DNA from: Candidatus Thiodiazotropha endolucinida
Lineage (GTDB): Bacteria > Pseudomonadota > Gammaproteobacteria > Chromatiales > Chromatiaceae
NCBI RefSeq assembly: GCF_001715975.1
Contig: NZ_MARB01000002.1
Location: forward strand, 62,001 to 126,000
Length of the DNA: 64,000 nucleotides
Direction: 5' to 3'
Shown here: positions 28,541 to 39,268 of the stretch, one piece after another
Layout: the number at the start of each line of letters is the position of its first letter
Position numbering within the stretch: the stretch's first letter is position 1
Notes under the pieces: generated by a model
Seen by the model: the letters and a program-made list of their open reading frames with translations, nothing else
Told to the model about the DNA's origin: nothing
Database searches by the model: none
Translations under genes and position numbers: made by a program

Positions 28541-28571
28541 TATTTGCGTTAATTAGCGTTTATTTGCGGAC
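28541..28571 (-). repeat. dispersed A/T-rich repeat, copy 1
   Basis: On the minus strand the sequence begins GTCCGCAAATAAACGCTAAT and continues TAACGCAAATA. It shares the GTCCGCAAATnAACGCnAATnA pattern with copies at 47608-47640 and, more weakly, 47579-47600. Lies in the 181-base gap between the convergent plsC and gyrB genes. Confidence 0.5.
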
Positions 28572-28582
28572 ATTTCAATTTA

Positions 28583-31006
<2,424 letters not shown>

Positions 31007-31095
31007 TCAGTAACCCAGGAAACGGGATCCAACGCGCTATTATACCTATAATTTCTCAATCCATACGAACCATTTCTACATTTGAGAAGGCTTGG

Positions 31096-32172
31096 TCAAT
31101 ACAGAAAAGAAATATCGCCATGTTCCACGTGGAACCATTGACAAGCATCTGCAGAAAGTAGATTTTTTGACCTATCTGAATCGAGTGTCGTCGCAAAACT
31201 CTGAACTTTCATCTCCTCAATCAACTTGAGTAGATGTGCGTATCTTTCATTATCCAATTCTGAATGCAGATCATCGACTAATAGAACCGGACTTTCCCCT
31301 GTTCTATCTTCCAATATTTTCGTCTGAGACAGCAGCATGATGACTGCTGCTATTTTTGCCTCGCCTCTTGAAAAGATATTTTTTATTGGTTTTCCATCCT
31401 GCAATATTTTCAGATCAGACCTGTGAGGTCCACAACTTGTAAAACCGCGTTCTTTGTCTATTTTGCTATTTCTATCTATTGCCTCAGCGAACGATAATTC
31501 CTCTTTCCATCCCTGTTTTACTTCCAGTGAAATAGGTTTAATTAAGCCTGTTACATCGATTAAAGCATTGAGCGTGTCATTCCAGATTTTCGTATATCTG
31601 GACATTCTCCTGTCTATCTCATTACCCAACTGGATAAGCTGCCTATCCCAAACCTTTATCTGCTCTCTCGATCCTCGTAGTGCGTTGTTTCTCTGAATCA
31701 GTGTTTTCTTATATCTATTGGCCAGGTATGCATATTCGTGTTCCACGTGGAACATTCCCCAATTTAAGAGTCTTCTCCTGTTATTGGGGTCATCCTCAAT
31801 AATGCGTTGTATATTGGGTGTGATGATTGAAAGTGGTATTGATTTAGCAAGATCTGAGCGTTTTTTTAGGTTCTTGCCATCTTTGCGTATCACAGTGCCG
31901 CTGACTGTTTTTCGTAGGCCTATGTGATGTCTGTTATTTGTTGCCGTCTGAAAAGACGTAAATAGGCTGAGCTGCTCCTCGCCCTCTCTTATCAGACGTC
32001 CTGTTTTTTGTTGTCTGAAAGTGCGTGCTCTGGCAAGTAGATAGATTGACTCTAATAGGGTTGTCTTTCCAGCTCCGTTGCACCCGACGATGATATTTAT
32101 CTTTTTATGTGGGGATAGTTCCGCGTTGGCTATATTGCGCAGATTCTCGATCTTTATTGTTTCTATGTGCAA
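31096..32172 (-). CDS. recF: DNA replication and repair protein RecF
   Basis: ABC-type ATPase that helps load RecA at single-strand gaps. 358 residues, usual length. Walker A is IIVGCNGAGKTTLLESIY (~28-45), the signature region GPHRSDLKIL with FSRGEAKIAAVIMLL follows, and Walker B is PVLLVDDLHSELD. Two parS sites are embedded in the coding sequence in the same frame, so the protein reads MFHVEH near residue 139 and WFHVEH near 345. The region is more AT-rich than the left part of the window. Third gene of the dnaA operon. Confidence 0.96.
   Translation of the reverse strand: MHIETIKIENLRNIANAELSPHKKINIIVGCNGAGKTTLLESIYLLARARTFRQQKTGRLIREGEEQLSLFTSFQTATNNRHHIGLRKTVSGTVIRKDGKNLKKRSDLAKSIPLSIITPNIQRIIEDDPNNRRRLLNWGMFHVEHEYAYLANRYKKTLIQRNNALRGSREQIKVWDRQLIQLGNEIDRRMSRYTKIWNDTLNALIDVTGLIKPISLEVKQGWKEELSFAEAIDRNSKIDKERGFTSCGPHRSDLKILQDGKPIKNIFSRGEAKIAAVIMLLSQTKILEDRTGESPVLLVDDLHSELDNERYAHLLKLIEEMKVQSFATTLDSDRSKNLLSADACQWFHVEHGDISFLY
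31121..31136. promoter_or_regulatory. parS site 1 (ParB-binding), inside recF
   Basis: TGTTCCACGTGGAACC differs at one end base from the 16-base palindromic parS form TGTTCCACGTGGAACA. ParB is encoded at 46628-47509. Location near dnaA fits centromere function beside the origin. Confidence 0.85.
31739..31754. promoter_or_regulatory. parS site 2 (ParB-binding), inside recF
   Basis: TGTTCCACGTGGAACA is a perfect 16-base palindrome identical to the parS variant known from pseudomonads. It lies 618 bases from site 1, in the same reading frame of recF. Confidence 0.9.
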
Positions 32173-32208
32173 TTTGTTGTGTTACTAGCTTTCAATCCTG
32201 ATTATTTT

Positions 32209-33309
32209 CTAGATCCTCATAGGCATTACAACGTATCTGCTCTCTTCGTTTTCCTTACCATAGATCAGGGCACTACTGTTTGTATCCTTGAGTTCTATGA
32301 TTATTGCCTCCTCTCCTATCGCATTGATTGCATCTAACAGATATCCAACATTGAATCCAATTTTCAATTCTTCTCCACTGTATTGCACTTCGAGCTCCTC
32401 TTCCGATTCTTCTTGCTCCGGATTGTGGGCCTGAAGCTGTAACAAGTTTTCTTTTAATTCAAATCGGATACCGCGATATTTTTCATTTGATAGAATCGAT
32501 GCACGAGTAAGTGATTGTCGGAGACTGTTTTTGTCTGCCTCGACTTCTTTGTCTGATCCAGTAGGCATCACCCGTTGATATTCAGGAAACCTGCCGTCGA
32601 TCAGTTTTGATGTAAAGATAGCGTTATCAAGTAATACGCGAATATAGCTGTTGCTCAACTCAATTTTGATGTCATTATCATTGTTTGTGAGTAAACGGCC
32701 TAATTCCAACACCGCCTTTCTCGGTAGAATGATCTGTTGGTTGATTTCTTCAGGCGCAGCGTTCATAGCCTGACTCATAGCCAGTCGGTGTCCATCCGTT
32801 GCAACGGTCCTTAAGTCACCCTTGTTTATCTCGAACAACATGCCGTTGAGGTAATAACGTACATCTTGCTGAGCCATTGCAAATTGTGTCTTTTCAATCA
32901 GTCGATTGAGTGTTGCCTCTTTGATGGTCATTATGTTGTTACTGGGTGTTGGCTCTATGACCGGATAGTCTCTTGCGGGAAGCAGGCTGAGTGAAAATCG
33001 ACTTCTGCCTGACTGTAGGCGAACCTTGTCTTCACTGACATCAAGTGTAATCGGGGCAGATTCAGGGAGTGCTTTGCAGATGTCCAGAAGCTTTCTGGCA
33101 GGCAGTGTGAAATCGGCCTCACCCTCACATTCAACCTGAGCCTCTGTTTTCAATTCGACTTCGAGGTCAGTGGCTGTGAGCTGGATCATACCGTTTCCGG
33201 CATTGACAAGAATATTGGCGAGTATAGGTAGTGTTTGGCGTCTTTCTACGACACCAGCAATCTTCTGCATTGGTTCGAGAAGGTTTTCCCTATCTGTCTT
33301 TATTTTCAT
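32209..33309 (-). CDS. dnaN: DNA polymerase III sliding clamp, beta subunit
   Basis: Ring-shaped processivity clamp of the replicative polymerase. 366 residues and a normal N-terminus (MKIKTDRENLLEPMQKIAGVVERRQTLPILANIL). Three repeated clamp domains can be followed (first ~1-125, second ~128-250, third ~253-366); the C-terminus SRYVVMPMRI is the conserved clamp ending (VMPMRL-like). The starting ATG is followed upstream by a 226-base gap with DnaA boxes. Co-oriented with dnaA and recF. Confidence 0.97.
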   Translation of the reverse strand: MKIKTDRENLLEPMQKIAGVVERRQTLPILANILVNAGNGMIQLTATDLEVELKTEAQVECEGEADFTLPARKLLDICKALPESAPITLDVSEDKVRLQSGRSRFSLSLLPARDYPVIEPTPSNNIMTIKEATLNRLIEKTQFAMAQQDVRYYLNGMLFEINKGDLRTVATDGHRLAMSQAMNAAPEEINQQIILPRKAVLELGRLLTNNDNDIKIELSNSYIRVLLDNAIFTSKLIDGRFPEYQRVMPTGSDKEVEADKNSLRQSLTRASILSNEKYRGIRFELKENLLQLQAHNPEQEESEEELEVQYSGEELKIGFNVGYLLDAINAIGEEAIIIELKDTNSSALIYGKENEESRYVVMPMRI

Positions 33310-33535
33310 GTTTATCCACTCAGCATTTAATTAATTCTTTTTAAGAAAGTAGAACTGTTATTATTATTAGACCCTGGTTAAGTATGGGGGTAAGTTATTA
33401 ACTAATTGATTCTTATAGGTTTTTTTCATTTTCTCTTGTGATTTACCGCTTTCTGTTCTTGGCTATTATCTGTTGATGGTTTGTGGATAGCCCGGCATTT
33501 TAATCTTACCCGATTTTCTCAACATTTTATCCACA
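33310..33535. other. candidate replication origin segment (dnaA-dnaN gap)
   Basis: An AT-rich 226-base gap with DnaA-box-like sequences: TTATCCACT (33312-33320), CTATCCACA (complement of 33482-33490) and an exact TTATCCACA (33527-33535) touching the dnaA stop. Between them is a long T- and A-rich stretch (about 33321-33480) suitable for unwinding. Strand polarity of genes changes nearby (33.3-35.1 kb). The dnaA-rpmH gap (34871-35135) is the alternative origin location but shows no clear DnaA box. Confidence 0.5.
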
Positions 33536-34870
33536 TTAACTGCTGAGGGTTCTCAACAGATTGGAATAGTCTTCAGAAATGCGAGGATCGCTCTCACGCA
33601 ATTCCTTGACCTTGCGATTGGCGTGGATGACTGTTGTATGGTCTCTACCGCCAAAGGCATTACCGATCTCCGGAAGACTGTGATTTGTCAGCTCTTTGGC
33701 AAGTGTCATGGCGATCTGTCTGGGTCGGGCGATGGATCTGCTGCGTTTTGAAGAGGTTAGATCAGATGTGCGGATTTGAAAATACTCCGCAACAGTCTTT
33801 TGAATGTTCTCAATCGTGATCTGTTTGTCATGAGCTGCGAGCATGTCGCGCAAGGCATTCTTGGCAAAGTCGAGATTGATTTCACGCCCAGTAAAAGTGG
33901 CATTGGCAATGACTCTGCGTAGCGCCCCTTCCAACTCCCGGATATTGGAGCGAATCCGTTTGCCCATGAAAAAAGCGACTTCGTTTGGTAGTTCGACATT
34001 CAATTGAAGCGCTTTGCTTTGCAGGATGGCGACCCGTGTCTCCAGATCAGGGGGTTCGATGGCGACGGTCAAGCCCCAACCGAATCGCGATTTGAGCCTC
34101 TCTTCCAGGCCGCTGACCTCCTTCGGGAAGCGATCGCTGGAGAGGATGATCTGTTGTTGGGATTCGAACAGTGCATTGAATGTGTGGAAAAACTCTTCCT
34201 GAGAGCGCTCCTTGCCGGCGAAAAATTGTATGTCGTCGATCAACAGGGCATTGACTGAGCGATAGTGCTTCTTAAATTGTTCGATGGTGTTGTGTTGTAA
34301 AGCCTTAACCATCTCGGCGACGAATCGTTCCGAATGAAGATAGACTACACGTGCCTGCGGATTTTTCTTTAGCATCATATTGCCCACCGCATGCATGAGA
34401 TGGGTCTTTCCCAAACCCACGCCCCCATAGATAAAGAGCGGGTTATAGGCCTTTCCGGGATTTTCACCGATCTGCATGGAGGCAGCGCGCGCAATCTGGT
34501 TAGATTTTCCTTCGACAAATGTATCGAATACGAAGCTTTGATTGAGGTTGCTGTCGATTGAAGGGTTCTTATCCTCGGAGGCGGTAAGCTTGTTGGAGTT
34601 AACCTGGTTGTTCTGTTTTTGTGTAGGCCGTCGTTTGCTGCCGATCTCCACTTTGACGGTCGGCGGATTGCCATCACACAAACTATTCAGATGATCCTGA
34701 ATTGTATCCAGGTAGTGGTTGCGTACCCAATCCAGTACGAACCGGTTGGGTGCGAGAAGTTTCAGATGGTTTTGATCTTCAACGATTTGCAGCGGGCGTA
34801 TCCAGGTGTTGAACTGTTGAGGTGATAATACCTGCTCAAGATGTTCTGTACATCGTTGCCAAAGGTTCAA
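33536..34870 (-). CDS. dnaA: chromosomal replication initiator DnaA
   Basis: AAA+ initiator that binds DnaA boxes and melts the origin. 444 residues. Domain I ([24 protein letters not shown], ~3-27), a linker rich in Gln/Asn/Lys, AAA+ domain with Walker [17 protein letters not shown] (~149) and Walker [13 protein letters not shown], and domain IV ending with the DNA-binding signature [16 protein letters not shown] DnaA box adjoins its stop codon. First gene of the minus-strand dnaA-dnaN-recF-gyrB run, diverging from rpmH. Confidence 0.98.
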   Translation of the reverse strand: MNLWQRCTEHLEQVLSPQQFNTWIRPLQIVEDQNHLKLLAPNRFVLDWVRNHYLDTIQDHLNSLCDGNPPTVKVEIGSKRRPTQKQNNQVNSNKLTASEDKNPSIDSNLNQSFVFDTFVEGKSNQIARAASMQIGENPGKAYNPLFIYGGVGLGKTHLMHAVGNMMLKKNPQARVVYLHSERFVAEMVKALQHNTIEQFKKHYRSVNALLIDDIQFFAGKERSQEEFFHTFNALFESQQQIILSSDRFPKEVSGLEERLKSRFGWGLTVAIEPPDLETRVAILQSKALQLNVELPNEVAFFMGKRIRSNIRELEGALRRVIANATFTGREINLDFAKNALRDMLAAHDKQITIENIQKTVAEYFQIRTSDLTSSKRSRSIARPRQIAMTLAKELTNHSLPEIGNAFGGRDHTTVIHANRKVKELRESDPRISEDYSNLLRTLSS

Positions 34871-35041
34871 GTTCTCTCTCCAGCAGCGTTGGATGAGTTG
34901 AGATCGATTCCTATAACCAGCTAACCGGCTCCGCGACGCCCTCTGGCCATACCCTTTCGAACTGTCAAGTCTACCTGCGGTCGGAGCAGTTATCTATAGC
35001 CGAATGGGAGTAGGCGTCCACTTTTTTTAGCGGATTGTCTA

Positions 35042-35071
35042 TTGACAGGGATAGGTGTTTAGGACTAGGCT
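35042..35071 (+). promoter_or_regulatory. sigma-70 promoter of rpmH
   Basis: An exact TTGACA (35042-35047), an 18-base spacer, and a weak -10 TAGGCT (35066-35071). Transcription would start about 57 bases before the rpmH ATG. Confidence 0.5.
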
Positions 35072-35135
35072 ACGCGTCTTTTTTTCGACCATAAATTATT
35101 TTTCAATTTATTGGCGGATCTACCGGTAAGCAGCT

Positions 35136-35270
35136 ATGAAAAGAACCTTTCAACCCAGTAATCTGAAGAAGGCGCGTACCCACGGTTTTCGTGCGCGTAT
35201 GGCAACACGTAACGGCCGCAAGGTGCTGAAGGCACGTCGGGCCAAGGGACGTGCACGCCTGGCACTCTGA
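35136..35270 (+). CDS. rpmH: 50S ribosomal protein L34
   Basis: A 44-residue, highly basic ribosomal protein, exactly the standard length, starting [19 protein letters not shown] and ending RARLAL. It is located in the large ribosomal subunit near the 23S rRNA. It heads the classic rpmH-rnpA-yidD-yidC-mnmE cluster on the plus strand and diverges from dnaA; a promoter with exact TTGACA lies upstream. Confidence 0.98.
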   Translation: MKRTFQPSNLKKARTHGFRARMATRNGRKVLKARRAKGRARLAL

Positions 35271-35283
35271 ATATATACGCTCC

Positions 35284-35649
35284 TTGCCAACATCCGAAGG
35301 GACTTTTCCCCGTCGTTGCAGACTTGTTAAGCCCGGCGACTACCGTCGGGTTTTTGATGATGGGGAACGCTCTTCCGATGGCTTGTTTCTGGTGCTGGCC
35401 AGATCCAACCAGCTTGATTGCGCACGACTCGGTTTGGCGGTTTCAAAAAAAAGCAGTCCCAGTGCCGTGCATAGAAACCGCATCAAGCGTCTGATTCGGG
35501 AAAGTTTCAGACTAAACCAGGCGCTGCTCACCGGACTCGATCTGGTGGTTGTGTCTAGACATGGCGCTGTAAATGCCGAGAATAGGCAATGTTTGAATTC
35601 CCTTGAACAACATTGGCGAAAGATGGTGGAAAAATGCGCCGCATCGTGA
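35284..35649 (+). CDS. rnpA: ribonuclease P protein component
   Basis: Protein cofactor of RNase P, which removes 5' leaders from pre-tRNAs. About 121 residues and basic; the RNA-binding signature RNRIKRLIRESFR is present, with RLGLAVSKK before it. The start is uncertain: TTG at 35284 gives a normal-length N-terminus just before RRCRLVKPGDYRRVF, whereas the frame is also open to a GTG at 35251 within rpmH, whose AAGGGA lies too close to be a good ribosome-binding site. Its end overlaps yidD. Confidence 0.9.
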   Translation: MPTSEGTFPRRCRLVKPGDYRRVFDDGERSSDGLFLVLARSNQLDCARLGLAVSKKSSPSAVHRNRIKRLIRESFRLNQALLTGLDLVVVSRHGAVNAENRQCLNSLEQHWRKMVEKCAAS

Positions 35650-35870
35650 TCTCTCTGATCAAACTCTACCAAACGATCCTGAGCCCGTTTGTGGGACAGC
35701 ATTGCCGTTTTTATCCCAGTTGTTCCACCTATGCGCTGGAGGCCTTGGAAAAGCACGGTACCCTGCAGGGTCTCTGGCTCTCTATCAAACGAGTCTCTCG
35801 CTGTCATCCTTGGCATGAAGGCGGTGTAGATCCGGTACCCGAACCCCGAAAAAAGCAGTTACATGGATAA
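35634..35870 (+). CDS. yidD: membrane protein insertion efficiency factor YidD
   Basis: A 78-residue peripheral membrane protein of the YidD family. Conserved segments are MRRIVISLIKLYQTILSP, the cysteine motif CRFYPSCSTYALEALEKHG and the ending SRCHPWHEGGVDPVP. It assists YidC-dependent insertion. The ATG at 35634 is taken because the family begins MRR(L/I), with GGTGGA just before it; it starts 16 bases inside the end of rnpA, and its stop overlaps yidC by eight bases, so the cluster is translationally linked. Confidence 0.94.
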   Translation: MRRIVISLIKLYQTILSPFVGQHCRFYPSCSTYALEALEKHGTLQGLWLSIKRVSRCHPWHEGGVDPVPEPRKKQLHG

Positions 35871-37527
35871 TATACGACTGATCCTATTCTTTGTTCTCGC
35901 CTTCGTTGGTTTGCTGCTCTATCAAGCCTGGCAACAGGACTATGGTCCGCAAAGCCAGCCAAAGCCACAGAGCGCATCCACTCCGGCAAGCACCGACACT
36001 TCGGCTGATGCCGCTGCTGTACCGACAGTGGAGGTAACAGCTGAATTGCCTGCTGCCGCCGGACCGGAGAACGCGGAGGGCTCCGCCGGATCCACCCAGG
36101 CGAAAATCGTAAACGTCGAAACCGATCTGCTGAAGCTGGAGATATCCACCCGGGGAGGAACGGTGCAGAAGGCGCTGCTGCTCGATTACCCCATATCCCT
36201 TGAGCAGCCTGATGTGAAAGTCGAACTTCTGAGTCCGCGGGAACCCGACATTTTCATCGCCCAATCAGGCCTGATCGGCAGTGAAAAGGGCAAGGCGCCC
36301 GACCACGAGGCGATATACCAGGTACAACAGGACCACTACCAGATGGTCGATGGCAGTGATGAACTGGTTGTGCCACTGGTCTGGTCGCATAGCGATGGCA
36401 TTCAGGTCACCAAAGAGTTCATATTCCGTCCCGGCAGTTACCTTGCCGATGTTCGTTATCAGATAGATAACCAATCCGCCGTGGGATGGGCAGCCAGGGA
36501 TTACGGACAGTTGCAGCGAATGGAACCGAGTAGTGACGGCAACGGTTTTACCACCTACACCTACACGGGCGGGGTCTTCTACAACCCTCAGGACAAGTAC
36601 GAAAAGGTGGACTTCGACGATATGGCGAAGAAGAAGCTGAATGTCGAATCGGATCAGGGTTGGCTGGCGATGATTCAGCACTATTTTCTGAGTGCTTGGA
36701 TACCGCCCAAAGATCAGGTCGAGCATTACTATACCAATGCCCTCTCTGGTGGAAAGTATTTGATCGGCAGTTACTCTCCCACAGTAACCGTGCCTGCAGG
36801 TGAAAGCACCACCTTGACCCGCAGATTCTATGTTGGCCCGAAGCTGCAGGATCAGTTGGAGGTGATTGCGGAAGGACTCGAACTGACAGTCGATTACGGC
36901 TGGTTGACCGTGATTGCGAAACCGATCTTCTGGCTTTTAAAGACTATCCACAACTGGGTCGGCAACTGGGGCTGGTCGATTATCATTCTTACCCTGCTGA
37001 TAAAGGCGGCTTTTTTCAAGCTGTCGGAAACCAGCTACAAGTCGATGGCGAACATGCGCAAGTTCACGCCCCGGATACAGGCGATCAAGGATCGCTATGG
37101 CGATGACAAGCAACGCATTCAGGCCGCCATGATGGAGCTCTATAAGAAGGAGAAGATAAACCCACTCGGCGGTTGTCTGCCTATATTGGTTCAAATACCT
37201 GTTTTCATCGCCCTCTACTGGGTGTTGCTGGAGAGCGTGGAGTTGCGACAGGCACCGTGGGTTCTGTGGATTGAAAGTCTGTCGGAAAAGGATCCCTATT
37301 TCATATTGCCGTTAATCATGGGTGTCTCCATGTTCGTGCAACAGAAACTCAATCCGGCGCCACCTGATCCAATGCAGGCGAAGATCATGATGACACTGCC
37401 ATTTGTGTTCACCATATTCTTTGCTTTCTTCCCTGCCGGGTTGGTGCTCTATTGGGTGGTCAACAATCTGATATCGATTGCTCAACAGTGGTATATCACG
37501 CGCAAGATCGAACAAGCGGCGAACTGA
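35863..37527 (+). CDS. yidC: membrane protein insertase YidC
   Basis: Inner-membrane insertase and chaperone for membrane proteins, such as the F0 subunits encoded downstream. 554 residues, gram-negative type: an N-terminal membrane helix (IRLILFFVLAFVGLLLYQAW), an Ala/Thr/Pro-rich linker, the large periplasmic beta domain (~85-330) and the five-helix core (~345-545) with NWGWSIIILTLLIKAAFFKLSETSYKSM and NPLGGCLPILVQIPVFIALYWVL. The conserved catalytic Arg-containing hydrophilic groove lies in the first core helix region (KAAF...). Confidence 0.97.
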   Translation: MDNIRLILFFVLAFVGLLLYQAWQQDYGPQSQPKPQSASTPASTDTSADAAAVPTVEVTAELPAAAGPENAEGSAGSTQAKIVNVETDLLKLEISTRGGTVQKALLLDYPISLEQPDVKVELLSPREPDIFIAQSGLIGSEKGKAPDHEAIYQVQQDHYQMVDGSDELVVPLVWSHSDGIQVTKEFIFRPGSYLADVRYQIDNQSAVGWAARDYGQLQRMEPSSDGNGFTTYTYTGGVFYNPQDKYEKVDFDDMAKKKLNVESDQGWLAMIQHYFLSAWIPPKDQVEHYYTNALSGGKYLIGSYSPTVTVPAGESTTLTRRFYVGPKLQDQLEVIAEGLELTVDYGWLTVIAKPIFWLLKTIHNWVGNWGWSIIILTLLIKAAFFKLSETSYKSMANMRKFTPRIQAIKDRYGDDKQRIQAAMMELYKKEKINPLGGCLPILVQIPVFIALYWVLLESVELRQAPWVLWIESLSEKDPYFILPLIMGVSMFVQQKLNPAPPDPMQAKIMMTLPFVFTIFFAFFPAGLVLYWVVNNLISIAQQWYITRKIEQAAN

Positions 37528-37545
37528 TCAGGGTTTGTTGACATC

Positions 37546-38892
37546 ATGCAGCCGGTTGATACCATCGCGGCTGTAGCGACCCCCCAGGGGCGAGGGAGTG
37601 TGGGCATCGTCCGCATCAGTGGCCCCGCATGCAGAGATATCGCCGACGCCCTGTTGGATTCAATGCCATCACCCAGACAAGCGCGCTTTAAACCGTTTCT
37701 CGATCAGGATCGAACGGTGATCGATAGTGGTCTGGCCATTTTTTTCCCCAAGCCCCACTCATTCACCGGTGAGGATGTGCTTGAATTGCAGGGGCACGGC
37801 GGTCCGGTTGTTATGGATCTCCTGCTCAAACGCACACTTCAGTTGGGTGCGCGTCTCGCACGACCGGGTGAGTTCAGCGAACGGGCCTTTCTAAACGGCA
37901 AGCTCGATCTGGTGCAGGCCGAAGCGATAGCAGACCTGATCGATGCGGAGAGCCAGGCTGCGGCTCGATCGGCCACGCGTACCTTGCAAGGAGCATTCTC
38001 AAACAAGATAGACCGGCTGGTGGAGTCATTGATCGAATTGCGTCTCTATGTGGAGTCAGCCATCGACTTCCCGGAGGAGGAGATCGACTTTCTCACCTGC
38101 AGTAATGTCAGTGAGCGTTTACATTTAATCCTCGATGAGATCGAATCGACGCGTCAAAGCGCACATAGCGGCAGATTGCTGAGAGATGGATTGACCCTGG
38201 TAATCGCGGGTAGACCGAATGCCGGAAAATCGAGCCTGCTGAACGCCCTGGCCGGTGCTGAGGCCGCGATCGTCACCGATATACCCGGTACCACCAGGGA
38301 TCTGCTGCGTGAACGCATCACCATCGATGGCATGCCGCTGCACATTATCGATACCGCAGGTCTGCGGGAGAGTCATGACCCGGTTGAAGCAGAAGGGATT
38401 CGTCGCGCAAAGAAGGAGATCGAACAGGCTGATCGGGTACTTTGGGTATTTGACGATTCTACTGACCCGCATCACCTCGCCATCGATAGAGATCAATTGC
38501 CAAAGGGTGTCCCGGTTACCCTGATCCGCAATAAAATCGATATTGCCGGCAACACTCCCAGCATACTTGAGGATGAGTCAGAGGTTGAGGTCGCCTTGTC
38601 GGCCACCCGTGGCGATGGCATCGATCTGCTGACAGCCCACCTTAAGCAGTGTGTGGGTTACCGGTATCTGGGTGAGGGTGATTTTATCGCCAGACGCCGT
38701 CATCTGGACGCCCTGGAACGCGCCATCGGGCATCTCCGTCAAGGGGAGTTGAGCCTGCAACGAGATCAGGCGGGTGAATTGTTGGCTGAAGATCTGCGCT
38801 TGGCTCAACAGTCGTTATCTGAGATTACCGGTGAATTCACGGCTGATGATCTGTTAGGGCGTATCTTCAGTAGCTTCTGTATCGGAAAATAG
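37546..38892 (+). CDS. mnmE: tRNA modification GTPase MnmE
   Basis: With MnmG it forms the (carboxymethyl)aminomethyl group at wobble U34 of certain tRNAs. 448 residues. The N-terminal folate-binding domain begins [22 protein letters not shown]; the G domain has Walker [15 protein letters not shown] (~222), DIPGTTRD and DTAGLRE; the C-terminal helical domain ends with the catalytic CIGK motif. Unusually, mnmG is not adjacent but about 4.3 kb downstream, with YdcH and a three-gene minus-strand cassette between them. A small hairpin follows the stop. Confidence 0.97.
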   Translation: MQPVDTIAAVATPQGRGSVGIVRISGPACRDIADALLDSMPSPRQARFKPFLDQDRTVIDSGLAIFFPKPHSFTGEDVLELQGHGGPVVMDLLLKRTLQLGARLARPGEFSERAFLNGKLDLVQAEAIADLIDAESQAAARSATRTLQGAFSNKIDRLVESLIELRLYVESAIDFPEEEIDFLTCSNVSERLHLILDEIESTRQSAHSGRLLRDGLTLVIAGRPNAGKSSLLNALAGAEAAIVTDIPGTTRDLLRERITIDGMPLHIIDTAGLRESHDPVEAEGIRRAKKEIEQADRVLWVFDDSTDPHHLAIDRDQLPKGVPVTLIRNKIDIAGNTPSILEDESEVEVALSATRGDGIDLLTAHLKQCVGYRYLGEGDFIARRRHLDALERAIGHLRQGELSLQRDQAGELLAEDLRLAQQSLSEITGEFTADDLLGRIFSSFCIGK

Positions 38893-38893
38893 G

Positions 38894-38907
38894 GCCTGAC
38901 TTCAGGC
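38894..38907 (+). terminator. small hairpin after mnmE
   Basis: GCCTGA-CT-TCAGGC directly after the stop codon. It shares the GGGCCTGA core with the hairpins at 12387 and 56204. Weak on its own (no T run). Confidence 0.3.
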
Positions 38908-39025
38908 AGTGGGTAATTGAAGCTGTATCATTAACGATTTTTTTGATCAAGCACATTGCAGCCATGGTAAAGTCGGGGCTAACTGTGGTGCAATAGGTTA
39001 ACGAAATGAACGAGGAGGCGGAATT

Positions 39026-39262
39026 ATGTTGGGTGAACCCCATGATCTGTTACATGAATTTCCGGAATACGCCGATAAGATTGCCGAATTACGCGCCAGT
39101 AACGATGTTTTCCACAACCTGATGGATGAATATGACTGGTTGGATGCGCATATCCGCAATCTTGAGGAGTTGCACAACCCTGTTTCGGATTTCCACATGG
39201 AGGAGATGAAGAAGCGCCGGGTATTGTTGAAAGACAGGCTGTATGCCTTTTTGCATGGTTGA
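39026..39262 (+). CDS. YdcH family (DUF465) protein
   Basis: A 78-residue acidic helical protein of the YdcH/DUF465 family, starting MLGEPHDLLHEFPEYADKI with the typical pattern FHNLMDEYDWLDAHIRNLE and a hydrophobic/charged hairpin of two helices. Function of the family is unknown. GAGGCGGAA is close to the ATG. It lies between mnmE and the convergent transglutaminase gene, whose stop is six bases after its own. Confidence 0.88.
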   Translation: MLGEPHDLLHEFPEYADKIAELRASNDVFHNLMDEYDWLDAHIRNLEELHNPVSDFHMEEMKKRRVLLKDRLYAFLHG

Positions 39263-39268
39263 GTGGTG

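Noticed and set aside
34871-35135. The dnaA-rpmH gap as origin
   Set aside because: No clear DnaA boxes found (TTATCTATA at 34990 differs in two positions); kept only as alternative to the dnaA-dnaN gap.
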